DNA of 64,000 nt from Yersinia thracica. GTDB lineage: Bacteria; Pseudomonadota; Gammaproteobacteria; Enterobacterales; Enterobacteriaceae. The stretch spans positions 114,373 to 178,372 of the forward strand of contig NZ_CABHXX010000074.1 in the NCBI RefSeq assembly GCF_902170565.1. Direction: 5' to 3'. Of this stretch, positions 46,357 to 55,894 are shown in pieces. The notes below the pieces were generated by a model. It saw only the letters and a program-made list of their open reading frames with translations, made no database searches and was not told the origin of the DNA. The position numbers and the translations under genes were made by a program. Positions within the stretch are counted from its first letter, which is position 1; each line of letters opens with the position of its first letter.

Positions 46357-47628
46357 TTACAGGGCCAGGAAGAAGCCGGCAATGGTGGCACTCATCAAAT
46401 TCGACAGAGTCCCTGCGGCCACCGCTTTCAAGCCAAAACGCGCGATATCATGGCGGCGGTTAGGTGCCATGCTGCCTAATCCCCCCAACAAAATGGCGAC
46501 AGAAGACAAGTTGGCAAAACCACACAATGCAAAGGAGATAATGGCTTTAGTATGGTCAGAAAGCACCTGCAAACCGGCCGCGCGCACCAGCTCTTCCGCC
46601 TGTAGATACTGACCGAAATTCATAAATGCCACGAATTCGTTCACGATAATCTTTTGGCCGATAAAGGAGCCAGCGACCATAGCTTCACTCCACGGAACCC
46701 CGATCAGATACGCAATCGGCGAGAAGACCCAGCCCAGAATCAGTTCCAGAGAGAGTTGCGGATAATCGAACCAGCCGCCAATCCCGCCGAGAATGCCATT
46801 TAGCAATGCAATCAAGGCAATAAAGGCCAGTAACATCGCCCCAACATTCAGTGCCAGTTGCAGACCGGAAGCCGCGCCAGACGCCGCAGCATCAATGATG
46901 TTAGCCGGGCGGTCATCTTCAGCAATCAAAGTGGCTGCATCCACATTATCGTGGGTTTTCTCAGTCTCCGGCACCATCAGTTTGGCAAAAAGTAGCCCGC
47001 CGGGTGCGGCCATAAAGGAGGCGGCAATCAGATATTCCAGCGGCACGCCCATCTGTGCATAACCGGCTAACACCGAACCGGCAACCGAAGCCAAACCACC
47101 ACACATTACGGCGAACAATTCGGATTGGGTCATGGTGGCGATATAGGGGCGCACCACTAATGGAGCTTCAGTTTGTCCCACAAAGATATTGGCGGTCGCG
47201 GAGAGAGATTCAGTACGCGAAGTCCCCAACAGCTTTTGTAATCCGCCGCCTAATACCTTAATCACCAACTGCATTACGCCGATATAATATAAAACGGCAA
47301 TTAATGAGGAGAAGAATACAATGACGGGTAATACTCGCAGGGCAAATACAAAACCACCGCCGCCGAAGACTTCAAACATTTTGTCGGAAACCAAACCGCC
47401 AAACATAAATGAAATCCCATCATTGCCATAAGCAATAACATTCGCCACACCTTCAGACATGCCGCCCAGGATACGACGGCCTACTGGTACATATAAGATC
47501 AGCGCACCAATACCCACCTGAAGAATAAATGCCCCAACTACAGTGCGGATATTAATCGCCCTAAAATTACTTGAAAGAAGCACGGCTATTAATATCAGTA
47601 CTGCCATTCCGACTAAACTCATGAGCAT
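46357..47628 (-). CDS. nupC: Concentrative nucleoside transporter (NupC/CNT family)
   Basis: Inner-membrane proton- or sodium-coupled nucleoside importer. I choose ATG 47628 ([18 protein letters not shown], 423 residues): AGGA lies 8 bases upstream and CNT proteins begin at this point; the frame continues to 47766 without support. Signature segments are visible: [15 protein letters not shown] (about 170-184), and [17 protein letters not shown] near 310, ending [14 protein letters not shown]. It is closer to the NupX/Vibrio CNT type than to E. coli NupC as I recall them. Placement beside deoCABD and a CRP-like site fit nucleoside uptake feeding deo catabolism. Confidence 0.9.
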   Translation of the reverse strand: MLMSLVGMAVLILIAVLLSSNFRAINIRTVVGAFILQVGIGALILYVPVGRRILGGMSEGVANVIAYGNDGISFMFGGLVSDKMFEVFGGGGFVFALRVLPVIVFFSSLIAVLYYIGVMQLVIKVLGGGLQKLLGTSRTESLSATANIFVGQTEAPLVVRPYIATMTQSELFAVMCGGLASVAGSVLAGYAQMGVPLEYLIAASFMAAPGGLLFAKLMVPETEKTHDNVDAATLIAEDDRPANIIDAAASGAASGLQLALNVGAMLLAFIALIALLNGILGGIGGWFDYPQLSLELILGWVFSPIAYLIGVPWSEAMVAGSFIGQKIIVNEFVAFMNFGQYLQAEELVRAAGLQVLSDHTKAIISFALCGFANLSSVAILLGGLGSMAPNRRHDIARFGLKAVAAGTLSNLMSATIAGFFLAL

Positions 47629-47751
47629 GCCGATAATCCTATTAATGATTTGTATTGAAATAATGTGGGGTGGATTATACCGGCATGTTCTGGCGTTCAA
47701 ACAATCTCTGTCACAAATAAACACAACTAAAAGTAACAGTAAGGTAATTAA

Positions 47752-47767
47752 CGTGATGGAAATCACG
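47752..47767. promoter_or_regulatory. CRP-like site upstream of nupC
   Basis: CGTGA-TGGAAA-TCACG is a symmetrical near-match to TGTGA-N6-TCACA, 124 bp upstream of the nupC start, in the region where CRP/CytR control of nucleoside transporters is expected. Confidence 0.65.
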
Positions 47768-47831
47768 TTAAAGTAACAAACAAAGCATAGCTAGCTAACT
47801 ATTAGTGCAATTTATTCAGTGAAATCAAAAT

Positions 47832-48686
47832 TTAGCGTGCGGATTTATCGGCTGGCGGCAATTGAAATAAGCGCTGACTGTTGTGCAAAAGGTGAGCAGC
47901 AATCTCTTCTGGCGCTTCCTGGCGTAACTCGCACAATGCAGCGAACACATTAGCCGCTCGCTCTGGCCGATTAGGTTGGCCCTGAAAACCGGCGAGGGGC
48001 ATATCCGGCGCGTCCGTTTCCAGTAATAATGTAGACAGCGGTAATTCAGCCATGACATTTCGCGTTTTCTGCGCCCGCTCATAAGTGATGGTGCCGCCCA
48101 CACCAATGTAATAACCCAAGCGAATAAATGCCTGCGCCTGCGCTAAACTGCCCGCAAAACCGTGTATCACCCCCGTGCGTGGCACAGCAGCTTTACGCAA
48201 TGCTGAGGCCAGTTGATCATGCGAACGGCGCGAATGCAAAATAACCGGGAGATCATACTGCCTGGCGAGCTTCAACTGGGCGTTTAAGAATGCCAATTGG
48301 CGGGGCAACTGCGGCTCATCCATATAGAGATCCAGACCAATCTCCCCCACCGCCACCAGTTTTTCTGTTTTATCCGCCAACGCTGTGGCCAAAGTGACCA
48401 AATCAGCTTCCTGATGCTGCGCAATATATAATGGATGCAGACCCAGTGCGGCAAATAATGGCGGATAGTCAGCCGCCAAATTGAGAATACGCGGGAAATA
48501 ATTCGCACTGACGGCGGGCACAATAATTTGCCTGACATTGGCTTGCGCGGCACTGATTAAGCTGGCTGTTTCCGCGCCGCTGAAGGGCGGAAAATCAAAG
48601 TGACAATGTGTATCAATAAAATAATGTGTATCGATGACATAATGTGTATCAATCACATTAGACACTTGCCCGCGAATCCATGCCAT
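47832..48686 (-). CDS. yjjV: TatD-family metal-dependent hydrolase YjjV
   Basis: TatD-like TIM-barrel nuclease/hydrolase. The 284 residues match E. coli YjjV (259) except for an N-terminal expansion made of repeated IDTHYV, IDTHYF and IDTHCH units; the last is the genuine HxH metal site (FIDTHCHFDFPPFSG). Further metal ligands lie in VAVGEIGLDL (Glu, about 115), VILHSRRSHDQL and LLLETDAPDMPL. The start codon overlaps the yjjU stop by one base (TAATG), so the two are coupled. Confidence 0.95.
   Translation of the reverse strand: MAWIRGQVSNVIDTHYVIDTHYFIDTHCHFDFPPFSGAETASLISAAQANVRQIIVPAVSANYFPRILNLAADYPPLFAALGLHPLYIAQHQEADLVTLATALADKTEKLVAVGEIGLDLYMDEPQLPRQLAFLNAQLKLARQYDLPVILHSRRSHDQLASALRKAAVPRTGVIHGFAGSLAQAQAFIRLGYYIGVGGTITYERAQKTRNVMAELPLSTLLLETDAPDMPLAGFQGQPNRPERAANVFAALCELRQEAPEEIAAHLLHNSQRLFQLPPADKSAR
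48605..48658 (-). repeat. 18-bp tandem repeat, three copies, at the yjjV 5' end
   Basis: AATGTGTATCAATAAAAT, AATGTGTATCGATGACAT and AATGTGTATCAATCACAT run back to back at 48605-48658 (plus-strand reading). On the coding strand each encodes VIDTHY or FIDTHC in frame. Confidence 0.92.
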
Positions 48687-49942
48687 TACGCACTATCACC
48701 TTTGGTTCTCGCCACATCGTCCAGCGGCAAAATAACTTCCGCTTGCAGTGACTTATTTTTGCTCCGTGTCGCTGCCGGAATAATCAGCCCACTGTCTGCC
48801 ACTGTCATCTGCGGCGGAAGGGAATAGTGTGAGATTTTTGCAGCATCGGCTGACGCGATGATATCCGGCGATTGAATGACATCAAATGAAGAATCATCAT
48901 TATCAATCAAGTCGGTCATATCATCTGGTTGGTTAATATCTTGTGGCTGGATCATCCGGCGAGAAAGAGAAATCGAGGTTTTCTCACCCTTGGCCTCAGA
49001 CTGAGCCAACTGATCCCGAGGCAGCAACCAGTGCCCGACAGTGGCCAGAAAATAACGGCCGCAACGACGCCCTAAATGATAATCACGATTCAGAGCCGCA
49101 ATCCGGCTGCCCAGGGCACTGCTGGCCAGTGGTTTAGGCGGGAAAATCTCGAAAATGCGCAAGTCACCCGGCGGTTTTTCAATGAATTGCTGAATACGAT
49201 GATAACTTTGCTCATGCTGTTGCATAATGCGCACCAATTGCTGCAAGCTACTTTCACTCAGCCAATGTTCCATCCGCTTCATCCATTGCGGCGTATAATA
49301 AGCCTGCGAAGGTACAGTGCGGATGACCACAATGGTATCGGCCCCACGGCGATAAGCTTCTTCAACCGGGATAGCATCACTAATACCGCCATCCTGATAA
49401 CTAACGCCATCTAAATCAACCCCTTGACGATATAAACCCGGAATAGCACTGGAGGCTTTAATTGCCGGTAACCAACTTTCTCGGGTGGGGGATATATAGG
49501 TGGGTTCGAAATCATCACTGCGGCAAGCGCACATAAGAAACTCACGGCCCTCACGTAGATGCTGTTCGGCTTGATCCATCGCCAGCGGTAATTGTTGGGA
49601 GGTGATATCCACCAGCCAATCGAGATCAATGAGGTGCCCACCACGAACAAAACGCAGTGGATTGAAGAAGTTAGCGGTAGTGGTGTAACGGGTAATCACG
49701 CGGCGCGCGTAGCCGGGTTGACCGCAGATAAAAGCAGAAAGATTTTGTGCGCCAGCGGAGGTGCCAATCATGAGATCAAAAGGGTTAAAGCGGGCGCGCT
49801 GGAATTCATCCAGCACACCGGCTGTAAAAATTCCCCGCTGCCCGCCACCCTCGCAAACCAACGCCATTTTACCGGGTTGGTATGGTTTATAGGCGAGTGG
49901 CTCTATATTGCCGAGCGTGATAGGTATTCTGTATCCCACCAT
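48686..49942 (-). CDS. yjjU: Patatin-like phospholipase family protein YjjU
   Basis: Serine acyl hydrolase of the patatin fold. Catalytic features: oxyanion loop CEGGGQRGIFTAG (about 30-42), nucleophile GTSAG (Ser about 62) and the Asp of the dyad in YQDGGISDAIPVEEA (about 197). The 418 residues exceed E. coli YjjU (about 357); the extra length is a low-complexity acidic C-terminal tail from about residue 325 (QPDDMTDLIDNDDSSFDVIQ). It is translationally coupled to yjjV. The substrate is unknown. Confidence 0.93.
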   Translation of the reverse strand: MVGYRIPITLGNIEPLAYKPYQPGKMALVCEGGGQRGIFTAGVLDEFQRARFNPFDLMIGTSAGAQNLSAFICGQPGYARRVITRYTTTANFFNPLRFVRGGHLIDLDWLVDITSQQLPLAMDQAEQHLREGREFLMCACRSDDFEPTYISPTRESWLPAIKASSAIPGLYRQGVDLDGVSYQDGGISDAIPVEEAYRRGADTIVVIRTVPSQAYYTPQWMKRMEHWLSESSLQQLVRIMQQHEQSYHRIQQFIEKPPGDLRIFEIFPPKPLASSALGSRIAALNRDYHLGRRCGRYFLATVGHWLLPRDQLAQSEAKGEKTSISLSRRMIQPQDINQPDDMTDLIDNDDSSFDVIQSPDIIASADAAKISHYSLPPQMTVADSGLIIPAATRSKNKSLQAEVILPLDDVARTKGDSA

Positions 49943-50013
49943 CCATCCTTAATTCCGTTACAACAGATGTTGAGAATACCTCTTCTTACCTGTGCTGTAA
50001 CCCTCGCGCCGGT

Positions 50014-50175
50014 CTAAAGACGCTTACGTCCTGTAAACAGACTGATAAGGAATAGAATAATACCGACGACGAAAACAAGTTTTGCGGCCCAAGCTGCCGT
50101 ACCGGCTAGCCCACCAAAACCTAATGCCGCTGCGATTAACGCAATAACCAGAAATATAATGCCCCAGCGAAACAT
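50014..50175 (-). CDS. ytjA: YtjA, small DUF1328 membrane protein
   Basis: A 53-residue frame, ATG 50175 to TAG 50016-50014, with GGAGAGG 2-8 bases upstream. It begins [20 protein letters not shown] and ends FTGRKRL, nearly identical to E. coli YtjA (53 residues). Two hydrophobic helices make it an inner-membrane protein of unknown role. It lies between osmY and yjjU, as in E. coli. Confidence 0.95.
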   Translation of the reverse strand: MFRWGIIFLVIALIAAALGFGGLAGTAAWAAKLVFVVGIILFLISLFTGRKRL

Positions 50176-50301
50176 AAGCCTCTCCTTCCCGTTTGAAAAA
50201 TCACTCTTTAACTCTTCTGTCTATTTAACAGTAGCGTATTTGACAGAAGTCGTATTATTTGGATTTCTTGGATAAGTTATTTGGCTGCCTGACTTATTAA
50301 C

Positions 50302-50341
50302 GGGTATTTCGCGGGCTATATTGTTGCCCCACGAAATACCC
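50302..50341 (-). terminator. Stem-loop after osmY
   Basis: GGGTATTTCG and CGAAATACCC pair perfectly (10 bp), with an inner GGGC/GCCC stem, 17 bases after the osmY stop. There is no long T-run, so the call as terminator is tentative. Confidence 0.6.
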
Positions 50342-50357
50342 ATCAGCCAGGTAATAA

Positions 50358-50972
50358 TTAAGGCTTGATGCTGAGGTCGTTTTTAACGCTTTTTACGCCA
50401 TCAACGGCTTTAGCAATACTTTCGGCACGTTCGGCCTGGGCTTTATTCTCAACAGTACCGGACAATTGCACCACGCCATCAGTCGTTTCTACTTTAATTT
50501 TACGCGACGGTACGATGTCATCTGCCAGTAATTTGGCTTTAATTGAACTGGTGGTTGCCGCATCACCGGCATATTCGCTAACTGATTGGGTTTTCTGATC
50601 TTTCACATGTAACTTGTCACTGACAGATTTAACGCCTTCAACATTTTTGGCGATATCAACGGCGGTTTCAGCTTCAGCTTGAGAAGTGACAAAACCAGTC
50701 AGCGTCACCACACCATGGTTGGTTTCAACTGAAATATCAGTGCTTTTAAGGGTTTTCTCTTCCAGCAATGCGCTTTTTACTTTAGCCGTTGCGGCGCTGT
50801 CACCCATGTAATTATCGACTTTCTTCATCGAGCTATCGAGTTTCGCACCGGCGCTGTCCACAACGTTGTCAGTCTTATTAAGCATCGTTTCTTCAGCGAA
50901 CACGCTACCACTTATCAGTGCGGTACCTAAAACAACAGCCATCATTGAACGAGCAAATTTTGTGTTTGTCAT
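50358..50972 (-). CDS. osmY: OsmY, periplasmic osmotic-stress protein
   Basis: Stationary-phase and hyperosmotic-stress protein of the periplasm, recently regarded as chaperone-like. From ATG 50972 ([20 protein letters not shown]) it has 204 residues, with AGGAAG 9 bases upstream; the frame to 51011 is untypical. The signal peptide ends near VFA/EE (27). Two BON domains follow (about 55-115 and 135-200), the second almost identical to E. coli ([20 protein letters not shown]). RpoS control is expected but no promoter could be assigned in 50973-51282. Confidence 0.96.
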   Translation of the reverse strand: MTNTKFARSMMAVVLGTALISGSVFAEETMLNKTDNVVDSAGAKLDSSMKKVDNYMGDSAATAKVKSALLEEKTLKSTDISVETNHGVVTLTGFVTSQAEAETAVDIAKNVEGVKSVSDKLHVKDQKTQSVSEYAGDAATTSSIKAKLLADDIVPSRKIKVETTDGVVQLSGTVENKAQAERAESIAKAVDGVKSVKNDLSIKP

Positions 50973-51282
50973 CGATTTCTTCCTTTTTTGTTTGGAATCC
51001 AAAACCAGCATAACTCCCCAGCTTTTGGATTCTTACGCCACCTTATATGGGTGGGCATTTGATGAATACTTTACGATTATTGCAGGTTAACTGACCCGAA
51101 TTTAATGCAAGCCTGTCCTGCCGGTACCTATAAAGATAGAGCATCCCAAGAGAATTACTGTCGGAATCGCCCTAAAATCAGAATATTGCTATTAAGTAGG
51201 AGTTATCTTAGAGGGATATTAATGAGGAAAATTTATGAATCGGGGCACGAAGTACCCCGATAGAATGCAGCTTGCGGCTTGA
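50973..51282. other. osmY-prfC intergenic region (310 bp)
   Basis: Contains the osmY promoter region and the prfC terminator stem. I see no gene; short frames here overlap the osmY start and lack ribosome-binding sites. Confidence 0.6.
51239..51261 (-). terminator. Terminator after prfC
   Basis: ATCGGGG and CCCCGAT form a 7-bp stem around TACTTCGTG, followed on the minus strand by TCATAAATTTTCC, 22 bases after the prfC stop. Confidence 0.7.
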
Positions 51283-52872
51283 TTAATGCTCGCGCGTTTT
51301 ACGGAAACGAATTTCCGGATAGCGCTCTTGCGTAATATTAAGATTAACCATGGTTGGCGCGATATAGCTCAAATTATCACCACCATCCAATGCCAGGTTA
51401 ACCTCATTCTTACGTTTAAACTCTTCGAATTTCTTCACATCGTCACATTCAACCCAACGCGCGGTTGATACGTTAACGGATTCATACACCGCTTCCACGT
51501 TGTATTCACTTTTCAGCCGTGAAGAAACCACTTCAAACTGTAGAACACCAACAGCACCAACAATCAGATCATTGTTGGTCAGAGGACGGAACACTTGCAC
51601 CGCGCCCTCTTCTGACAACTGAACCAATCCTTTGAGCAACTGCTTCTGCTTCAATGGGTCACGCAGACGAATACGGCGGAACAATTCAGGGGCAAAGTTC
51701 GGAATACCGGTGAACTTCATCTCTTCACCTTGAGTGAAAGTATCACCAATCTGAATGGTACCGTGGTTATGCAGGCCGATAATATCTCCTGCATAGGCTT
51801 CTTCAAGGTGGGAACGGTCACCGGCCATAAAGGTCAATGCATCTGAAATCACCACATCTTTCTTGGTGCGCACCTGGCGCAGTTTCATGCCTTTGTTAAA
51901 GCGGCCAGAAACCACCCGCAGGAAAGCCACTCGGTCGCGATGTTTAGGATCCATATTGGCTTGAATTTTAAAGACAAAACCGGTGAATTTCTCTTCAGCA
52001 GCCACCACTTCGCGGGTGTCAGTTTTACGTGGCATGGGCGCCGGTGCCCACTCAACCAGGCCATCCAACATATGGTCGACGCCAAAGTTACCTAATGCTG
52101 TACCAAAGAATACCGGGGTTAAATCGCCCGAGAGGAAAGCTTCATGATCAAACTCATGAGATGCCCCCTGAACCAGCTCCAGCTCTTGGCGGAACTGTTT
52201 AGCCAAGTCTTCACCTACGGCAACATCCAGATCCGGGTTATTCAGCCCTTTAACAATGCGTACTTCCTGAATGGTGTGGCCTTTACCGGTCTGGTACAGA
52301 TAAGTTTCGTCTTTATAAAGGTGGTAAACCCCTTTAAACAACTTACCGCAACCAATCGGCCAAGTGATGGGTGAACAAGCAATTTTCAGCTCGCGTTCCA
52401 CTTCATCCAGCACTTCCATCGGGTCGCGAATATCGCGGTCCAGTTTGTTCATAAAGGTCAGGATCGGCGTATCGCGCAAGCGGGTAACTTCCATTAGCTT
52501 GCGGGTGCGGTCTTCGACCCCTTTAGCCGCATCAATCACCATCAAACAGCAGTCAACGGCGGTCAGAGTACGGTAAGTGTCTTCGGAGAAGTCTTCATGC
52601 CCAGGGGTATCAAGCAAGTTAACCAGGCAACCGCCATAAGGAAACTGCATCACAGAAGTGGTGATGGAGATACCGCGTTGCTTTTCCATTTCCATCCAGT
52701 CAGATTTAGCATGATGGCTTGAGCCACGGCCTTTTACTGTACCGGCGGTCTGAATGGCATTCCCGAACAACAACACTTTTTCAGTAATGGTGGTTTTACC
52801 GGCATCGGGGTGGGAAATGATGGCGAAAGTACGTCTTTTCGCAACTTCCAGTGCGTATTCACTTGGAGACAT
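51283..52872 (-). CDS. prfC: Peptide chain release factor 3
   Basis: Translational GTPase that recycles RF1/RF2 after termination. ATG 52872 ([20 protein letters not shown]) gives 529 residues, the E. coli length; the frame reaching 52941 is not family-like. GTPase motifs: SHPDAGKTT (G1, about 20-28), RGISITT (G2), DTPGHEDFS (G3) and FMNKLDRD (G4). The ribosome-binding site is weak (GTAGAA). In E. coli yjjG lies between rimI and prfC; here it is missing and a long hairpin is found. Confidence 0.98.
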   Translation of the reverse strand: MSPSEYALEVAKRRTFAIISHPDAGKTTITEKVLLFGNAIQTAGTVKGRGSSHHAKSDWMEMEKQRGISITTSVMQFPYGGCLVNLLDTPGHEDFSEDTYRTLTAVDCCLMVIDAAKGVEDRTRKLMEVTRLRDTPILTFMNKLDRDIRDPMEVLDEVERELKIACSPITWPIGCGKLFKGVYHLYKDETYLYQTGKGHTIQEVRIVKGLNNPDLDVAVGEDLAKQFRQELELVQGASHEFDHEAFLSGDLTPVFFGTALGNFGVDHMLDGLVEWAPAPMPRKTDTREVVAAEEKFTGFVFKIQANMDPKHRDRVAFLRVVSGRFNKGMKLRQVRTKKDVVISDALTFMAGDRSHLEEAYAGDIIGLHNHGTIQIGDTFTQGEEMKFTGIPNFAPELFRRIRLRDPLKQKQLLKGLVQLSEEGAVQVFRPLTNNDLIVGAVGVLQFEVVSSRLKSEYNVEAVYESVNVSTARWVECDDVKKFEEFKRKNEVNLALDGGDNLSYIAPTMVNLNITQERYPEIRFRKTREH

Positions 52873-52978
52873 AGTTTGAAATTCTACTTTTAGGCCGCCC
52901 TGCTCCAGGCCACACATCTTATTGATACGCGGCCCAAGCAAAGCAAGGCATTGATTATGGCGCTATACCCCTTTACGT

Positions 52979-53044
52979 GAAAAACCGCGTTATAAGCAGC
53001 GATTCCTATCACTTTTGGGTATAAGTGGTTATAGCGCGGTATTT
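52979..53044 (-). terminator. Long hairpin terminator after rimI
   Basis: Leftward ACCGCGCTATAA (53040 side) pairs with TTATAACGCGGT (one mismatch), followed by TTTTTCACG. The loop of about 33 bases contains its own ACTT/AAGT stem. It lies between rimI and prfC. Confidence 0.75.
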
Positions 53045-53121
53045 TCCCTGATTTATGTGGGATAGACAATTTTTTCAAGACAAACAGTCATTATTCAAGA
53101 CAGAAAATCGGCAAAAAGGCA

Positions 53122-53565
53122 CTACCCCATCGGTAAGGCCATCATAATGGCGTCTTCACGGCCATCCGCACTGGGATAATAGTTGCGGCGCACGGAAACC
53201 TCGTTAAATCCGAGGCTTTCATACAAAGCTATTGCACGTGTATTTGAAGCCCGGACTTCGAGCCAAAGCGTGACAATATTACGCGTTTCCAACTGTGCAA
53301 TGACATGCTCAAGCAGCAAACGGCCACAGCCTTGGCGCTGATACTGCGGATCAATAGCAATGTTAAATAAAGTTGCTTCATCCAATACAATTTGGGTGAT
53401 AGCAAAACCCGCCATTTGCTCGCCAATACTCAGCTTGAAATTGAGGTAGCGCTCGCCTTGATTGCTGGCTAAGGTTTTTGCCGTCCACGGGAAAGCATGG
53501 CTGGCTTGCTCAATTTGGTACGCGGTGGCCAGATCGGCTGGCGTCAGGATAGAAATCTGCTTCAT
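53122..53565 (-). CDS. rimI: RimI, [ribosomal protein bS18]-alanine N-acetyltransferase
   Basis: GNAT enzyme that acetylates the N terminus of ribosomal protein S18. The 147 residues contain the acetyl-CoA loop IDPQYQRQGCGRLLLEH (about 73-89) and the C-terminal ALYESLGFNEVSVRRNYYPS (about 111-130). Its first 56 bases overlap the end of holD in another frame, so the two are translated from one mRNA. It is nearly identical in plan to E. coli RimI (148). Confidence 0.96.
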   Translation of the reverse strand: MKQISILTPADLATAYQIEQASHAFPWTAKTLASNQGERYLNFKLSIGEQMAGFAITQIVLDEATLFNIAIDPQYQRQGCGRLLLEHVIAQLETRNIVTLWLEVRASNTRAIALYESLGFNEVSVRRNYYPSADGREDAIMMALPMG

Positions 53566-53947
53566 GATGACAAATCTGCTGCCAAAGTGTGCGCTTAGCG
53601 CTCGCGTCTTGATAAAGCCCGGTCAATGCCGGGCTGTGTAACTGCGCACCCGCGACCGCAAGCGGTTCACTGATGCCCAATCGCCAACTGTTGCATTGTG
53701 TCTCTTCGGGTAGCATCGCCACCCTTTCCGGCGTCAGCGCATAAACTTGACGGGAAGTAAGCCCGAGGCTGCGCAGCACATCGCACAACAACGGATCATC
53801 CTGATCAGGAAGCGGGTCTGCTACAATCAACAGGCGGGTATCGTCGGGCAAACGTATGGCGATTTCGCCCTGTAAAACGGCCGGGCGGCGCAATGTCCAC
53901 TGCGTAATTCCAAGCTGTTGTAACAGCAAGTCTCGTCTTGATGCCAT
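53510..53947 (-). CDS. holD: DNA polymerase III psi subunit
   Basis: Clamp-loader accessory subunit that links the gamma complex to chi (HolC) and SSB. From ATG 53947 (MASRRDLLLQQLGITQWTLR) it has 145 residues, slightly longer than E. coli (137), the extra residues being a C-terminal tail after HHEADFYPDA that overlaps rimI. Conserved segments: RRPAVLQGEIAIRLP and CNSWRLG. The ATG five codons upstream is possible but untypical. Confidence 0.95.
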   Translation of the reverse strand: MASRRDLLLQQLGITQWTLRRPAVLQGEIAIRLPDDTRLLIVADPLPDQDDPLLCDVLRSLGLTSRQVYALTPERVAMLPEETQCNSWRLGISEPLAVAGAQLHSPALTGLYQDASAKRTLWQQICHHEADFYPDASRSGHRVPN

Positions 53948-54063
53948 GCCCTTTCCTGTCAAAGCGACCCGAATTTCAGCGCTATGCTAACAAACCCATC
54001 GAACATGCGCCAACAAACCTCTGCTTATCAAACGCGCGTTAGGTATGTTCGTGCTAAATATAT

Positions 54064-54393
54064 TTAGCTAATCAGTTTCAAATCCGCTTTGCGTAAGCGC
54101 TTTTGCCCCTGATAAAAATTCTCATGGGCGCTAAGACTCAAAAGATATAATTCAATTTTCTGTTCGACCCAACTGTAACCCAACAGCGCCAGTTGATTAT
54201 TGAGTTGAAACTTATGTACCCGAAGATAACTTAGGTCACCTTTCTTTAATTCACCCATTTCTGGGTTAGTCATGATTAACTCGATTTGATCTTCGACAAC
54301 CATAAGTTGTTGTTCAGAAAGCCTACCTAATGCTTTAGAGAAACGGCTACTTTCATAAATATCAATCTTCAGCTCGCTTGGTTCTTCTGACAT
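54064..54393 (-). CDS. RelE/ParE-family toxin-like protein
   Basis: The 109 residues have the RelE/ParE pattern: an N-terminal strand and helices (FSKALGRLSEQQLMVVEDQI), a strand-loop LKKGDLSYLRVHKFQLNNQL and a terminal strand region YSWVEQKIELYLLSLSAHENFY. Such proteins are ribosome-dependent mRNA interferases or gyrase poisons; which cannot be told. Its start lies 32 bases inside the preceding antitoxin-like gene, the usual arrangement for a type II toxin-antitoxin operon. Confidence 0.82.
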   Translation of the reverse strand: MSEEPSELKIDIYESSRFSKALGRLSEQQLMVVEDQIELIMTNPEMGELKKGDLSYLRVHKFQLNNQLALLGYSWVEQKIELYLLSLSAHENFYQGQKRLRKADLKLIS

Positions 54394-54598
54394 AACGTGA
54401 CACCTTCTTATGCTCTATTTCGCTTTTTGCCAGTAAGGTTTCCAAAATAAAGTTGTAAGGCAGATCAGGATTATCCTCAGCGATACGACCAATTTTTGCC
54501 CAGTGTTCGATCTGCTTTGGCACGCTGCGGCTTGATGCTTCTGCGTGAATTTTAACGTCAGTGACAAAATCCTCATCCAAACGAATACTGATTGCCAT
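54362..54598 (-). CDS. ParD-like antitoxin
   Basis: From ATG 54598 (MAISIRLDEDFVTDVKIHAE), preceded by GAGGAG at 7 bases, the product has 78 residues. It resembles the ParD-like antitoxin family: a short N-terminal beta strand, an Arc/MetJ-type helix region (SSRSVPKQIEHWAKIGRIAE) and a basic tail (KKVSRYVRRTKR). The longer frame to 54733 has no support. First gene of the pair; autoregulation is expected, and TGTGTAA-type half-sites (54651-54673) upstream could be the operator (inference). Confidence 0.82.
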   Translation of the reverse strand: MAISIRLDEDFVTDVKIHAEASSRSVPKQIEHWAKIGRIAEDNPDLPYNFILETLLAKSEIEHKKVSRYVRRTKRAED

Positions 54599-54832
54599 TG
54601 TTTTACTCCTCTTTGCGCAATTTTTAACGTGCGTAGCTGCACTTTCGTTGTGTAAAACGCACCCTTTCACGTACAGATTACACACAGCATCATAATGTGG
54701 CATAAGAGCGCCAAATGCAACAAATTGTCGCACTGATATGCATCTCTACTTCTGTTCAAAAAATACAAAAATAGAGGTTGAGCCAACAAACCTCTATAAT
54801 CGCCGATTATATTCTTAAGGAGCCAAAGACTG

Positions 54833-55876
54833 ATGTCTGCATTAACCCCAGCCAGTGAAGTGATACTGCGCCATAGTGATGAATTTATAGCCCGCCACGT
54901 GTTGTTTGCCGGTGATTTACAAGATGCGCTGCCAGCGCAATTTGATGCAGCCGGGATACGGGTTCACACCAATCAATATCACCACTGGCAATTACTGAGC
55001 AATACGCTGGAAGAGAATGTTCAATTCGGTCTTGTGGCGACCCCTGAAACAGTAGCAACCTGCGATACGCTGGTGTATTACTGGCCAAAAAGCAAACAGG
55101 AAGCCCAGTTCCAACTGGCGAATTTACTGTCTTTACTGCCCGTCGGCACCGATATTTTTGTGGTGGGTGAGAACCGCAGCGGCGTGCGCAGTGCAGAAGA
55201 AATGCTGTCAGATTTCGCACAATTGACCAAAATTGATAGCGCCCGCCGTTGTGGCCTCTACCATGGTCGTTTGGATAAACAGCCAGAATTTGATGCCGAT
55301 GCCTGGTGGGAAAGCTATCAGATTGGCGATGTCATCGTAAAAACCTTACCTGGGGTCTTCAGCCGTGATTCGCTGGATTCTGGCAGTCATTTGCTGCTAT
55401 CTACATTCAGTGAGTCGTTTAAAGGCAACATACTGGATGTGGGTTGTGGTGCCGGCGTGTTGGCCTCGGTGCTGGCCCCAAAAATGCCAAAAATCAAATG
55501 GACTTTGAGTGATGTATCCGCAGCTGCGATTGAATCCAGCCGGGCAACATTGGCGGCCAATAATATCGACGCGCAAGTGATTGCCAGCAATGTCTATTCT
55601 GACATTAAAGGCCGCTTCGAGATGATTATTTCAAACCCGCCTTTCCATGATGGGATTCAAACTAGCCTGACTGCGGCTGAGTTGCTAATTCGCGGGGCAA
55701 CCGCGCACCTGCATGTAGGCGGTAAATTGCGTATCGTGGCGAACTCCTTCTTGCCGTACCCTGCTCTACTGGATGCCGCATTTGGCAGCCATGAAGTGCT
55801 GGCGCAGAATGGCCGTTTTAAGGTCTATCAGGCAACTGTCGGGCGGCCGCCACGCGATCCTAAGAAAAAACGTTAA
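54833..55876 (+). CDS. rsmC: 16S rRNA (guanine1207-N2)-methyltransferase RsmC
   Basis: Methylates G1207 of 16S rRNA in the 30S subunit. The 347 residues form two methyltransferase-like domains: a degenerate N-terminal one and a catalytic C-terminal one with the SAM loop [16 protein letters not shown] (about 200-215) and the base-binding NPPFHDG (about 266-272). The length agrees with E. coli RsmC (343). AAGGAGC precedes the ATG. It diverges from the toxin-antitoxin genes; in E. coli holD is its direct neighbour. Confidence 0.97.
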   Translation: MSALTPASEVILRHSDEFIARHVLFAGDLQDALPAQFDAAGIRVHTNQYHHWQLLSNTLEENVQFGLVATPETVATCDTLVYYWPKSKQEAQFQLANLLSLLPVGTDIFVVGENRSGVRSAEEMLSDFAQLTKIDSARRCGLYHGRLDKQPEFDADAWWESYQIGDVIVKTLPGVFSRDSLDSGSHLLLSTFSESFKGNILDVGCGAGVLASVLAPKMPKIKWTLSDVSAAAIESSRATLAANNIDAQVIASNVYSDIKGRFEMIISNPPFHDGIQTSLTAAELLIRGATAHLHVGGKLRIVANSFLPYPALLDAAFGSHEVLAQNGRFKVYQATVGRPPRDPKKKR

Positions 55877-55894
55877 TATTATCAATAAGTAATA

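Noticed and set aside
52942..53121. A small RNA or remnant of yjjG between rimI and prfC
   Set aside because: The 180 bp are explained by the rimI hairpin terminator and the prfC upstream region; no coding similarity to a HAD phosphatase is visible.
54598..54733. Longer 123-residue form of the antitoxin
   Set aside because: The extra 45 residues lack family similarity, and a GAGGAG ribosome-binding site stands exactly before ATG 54598.
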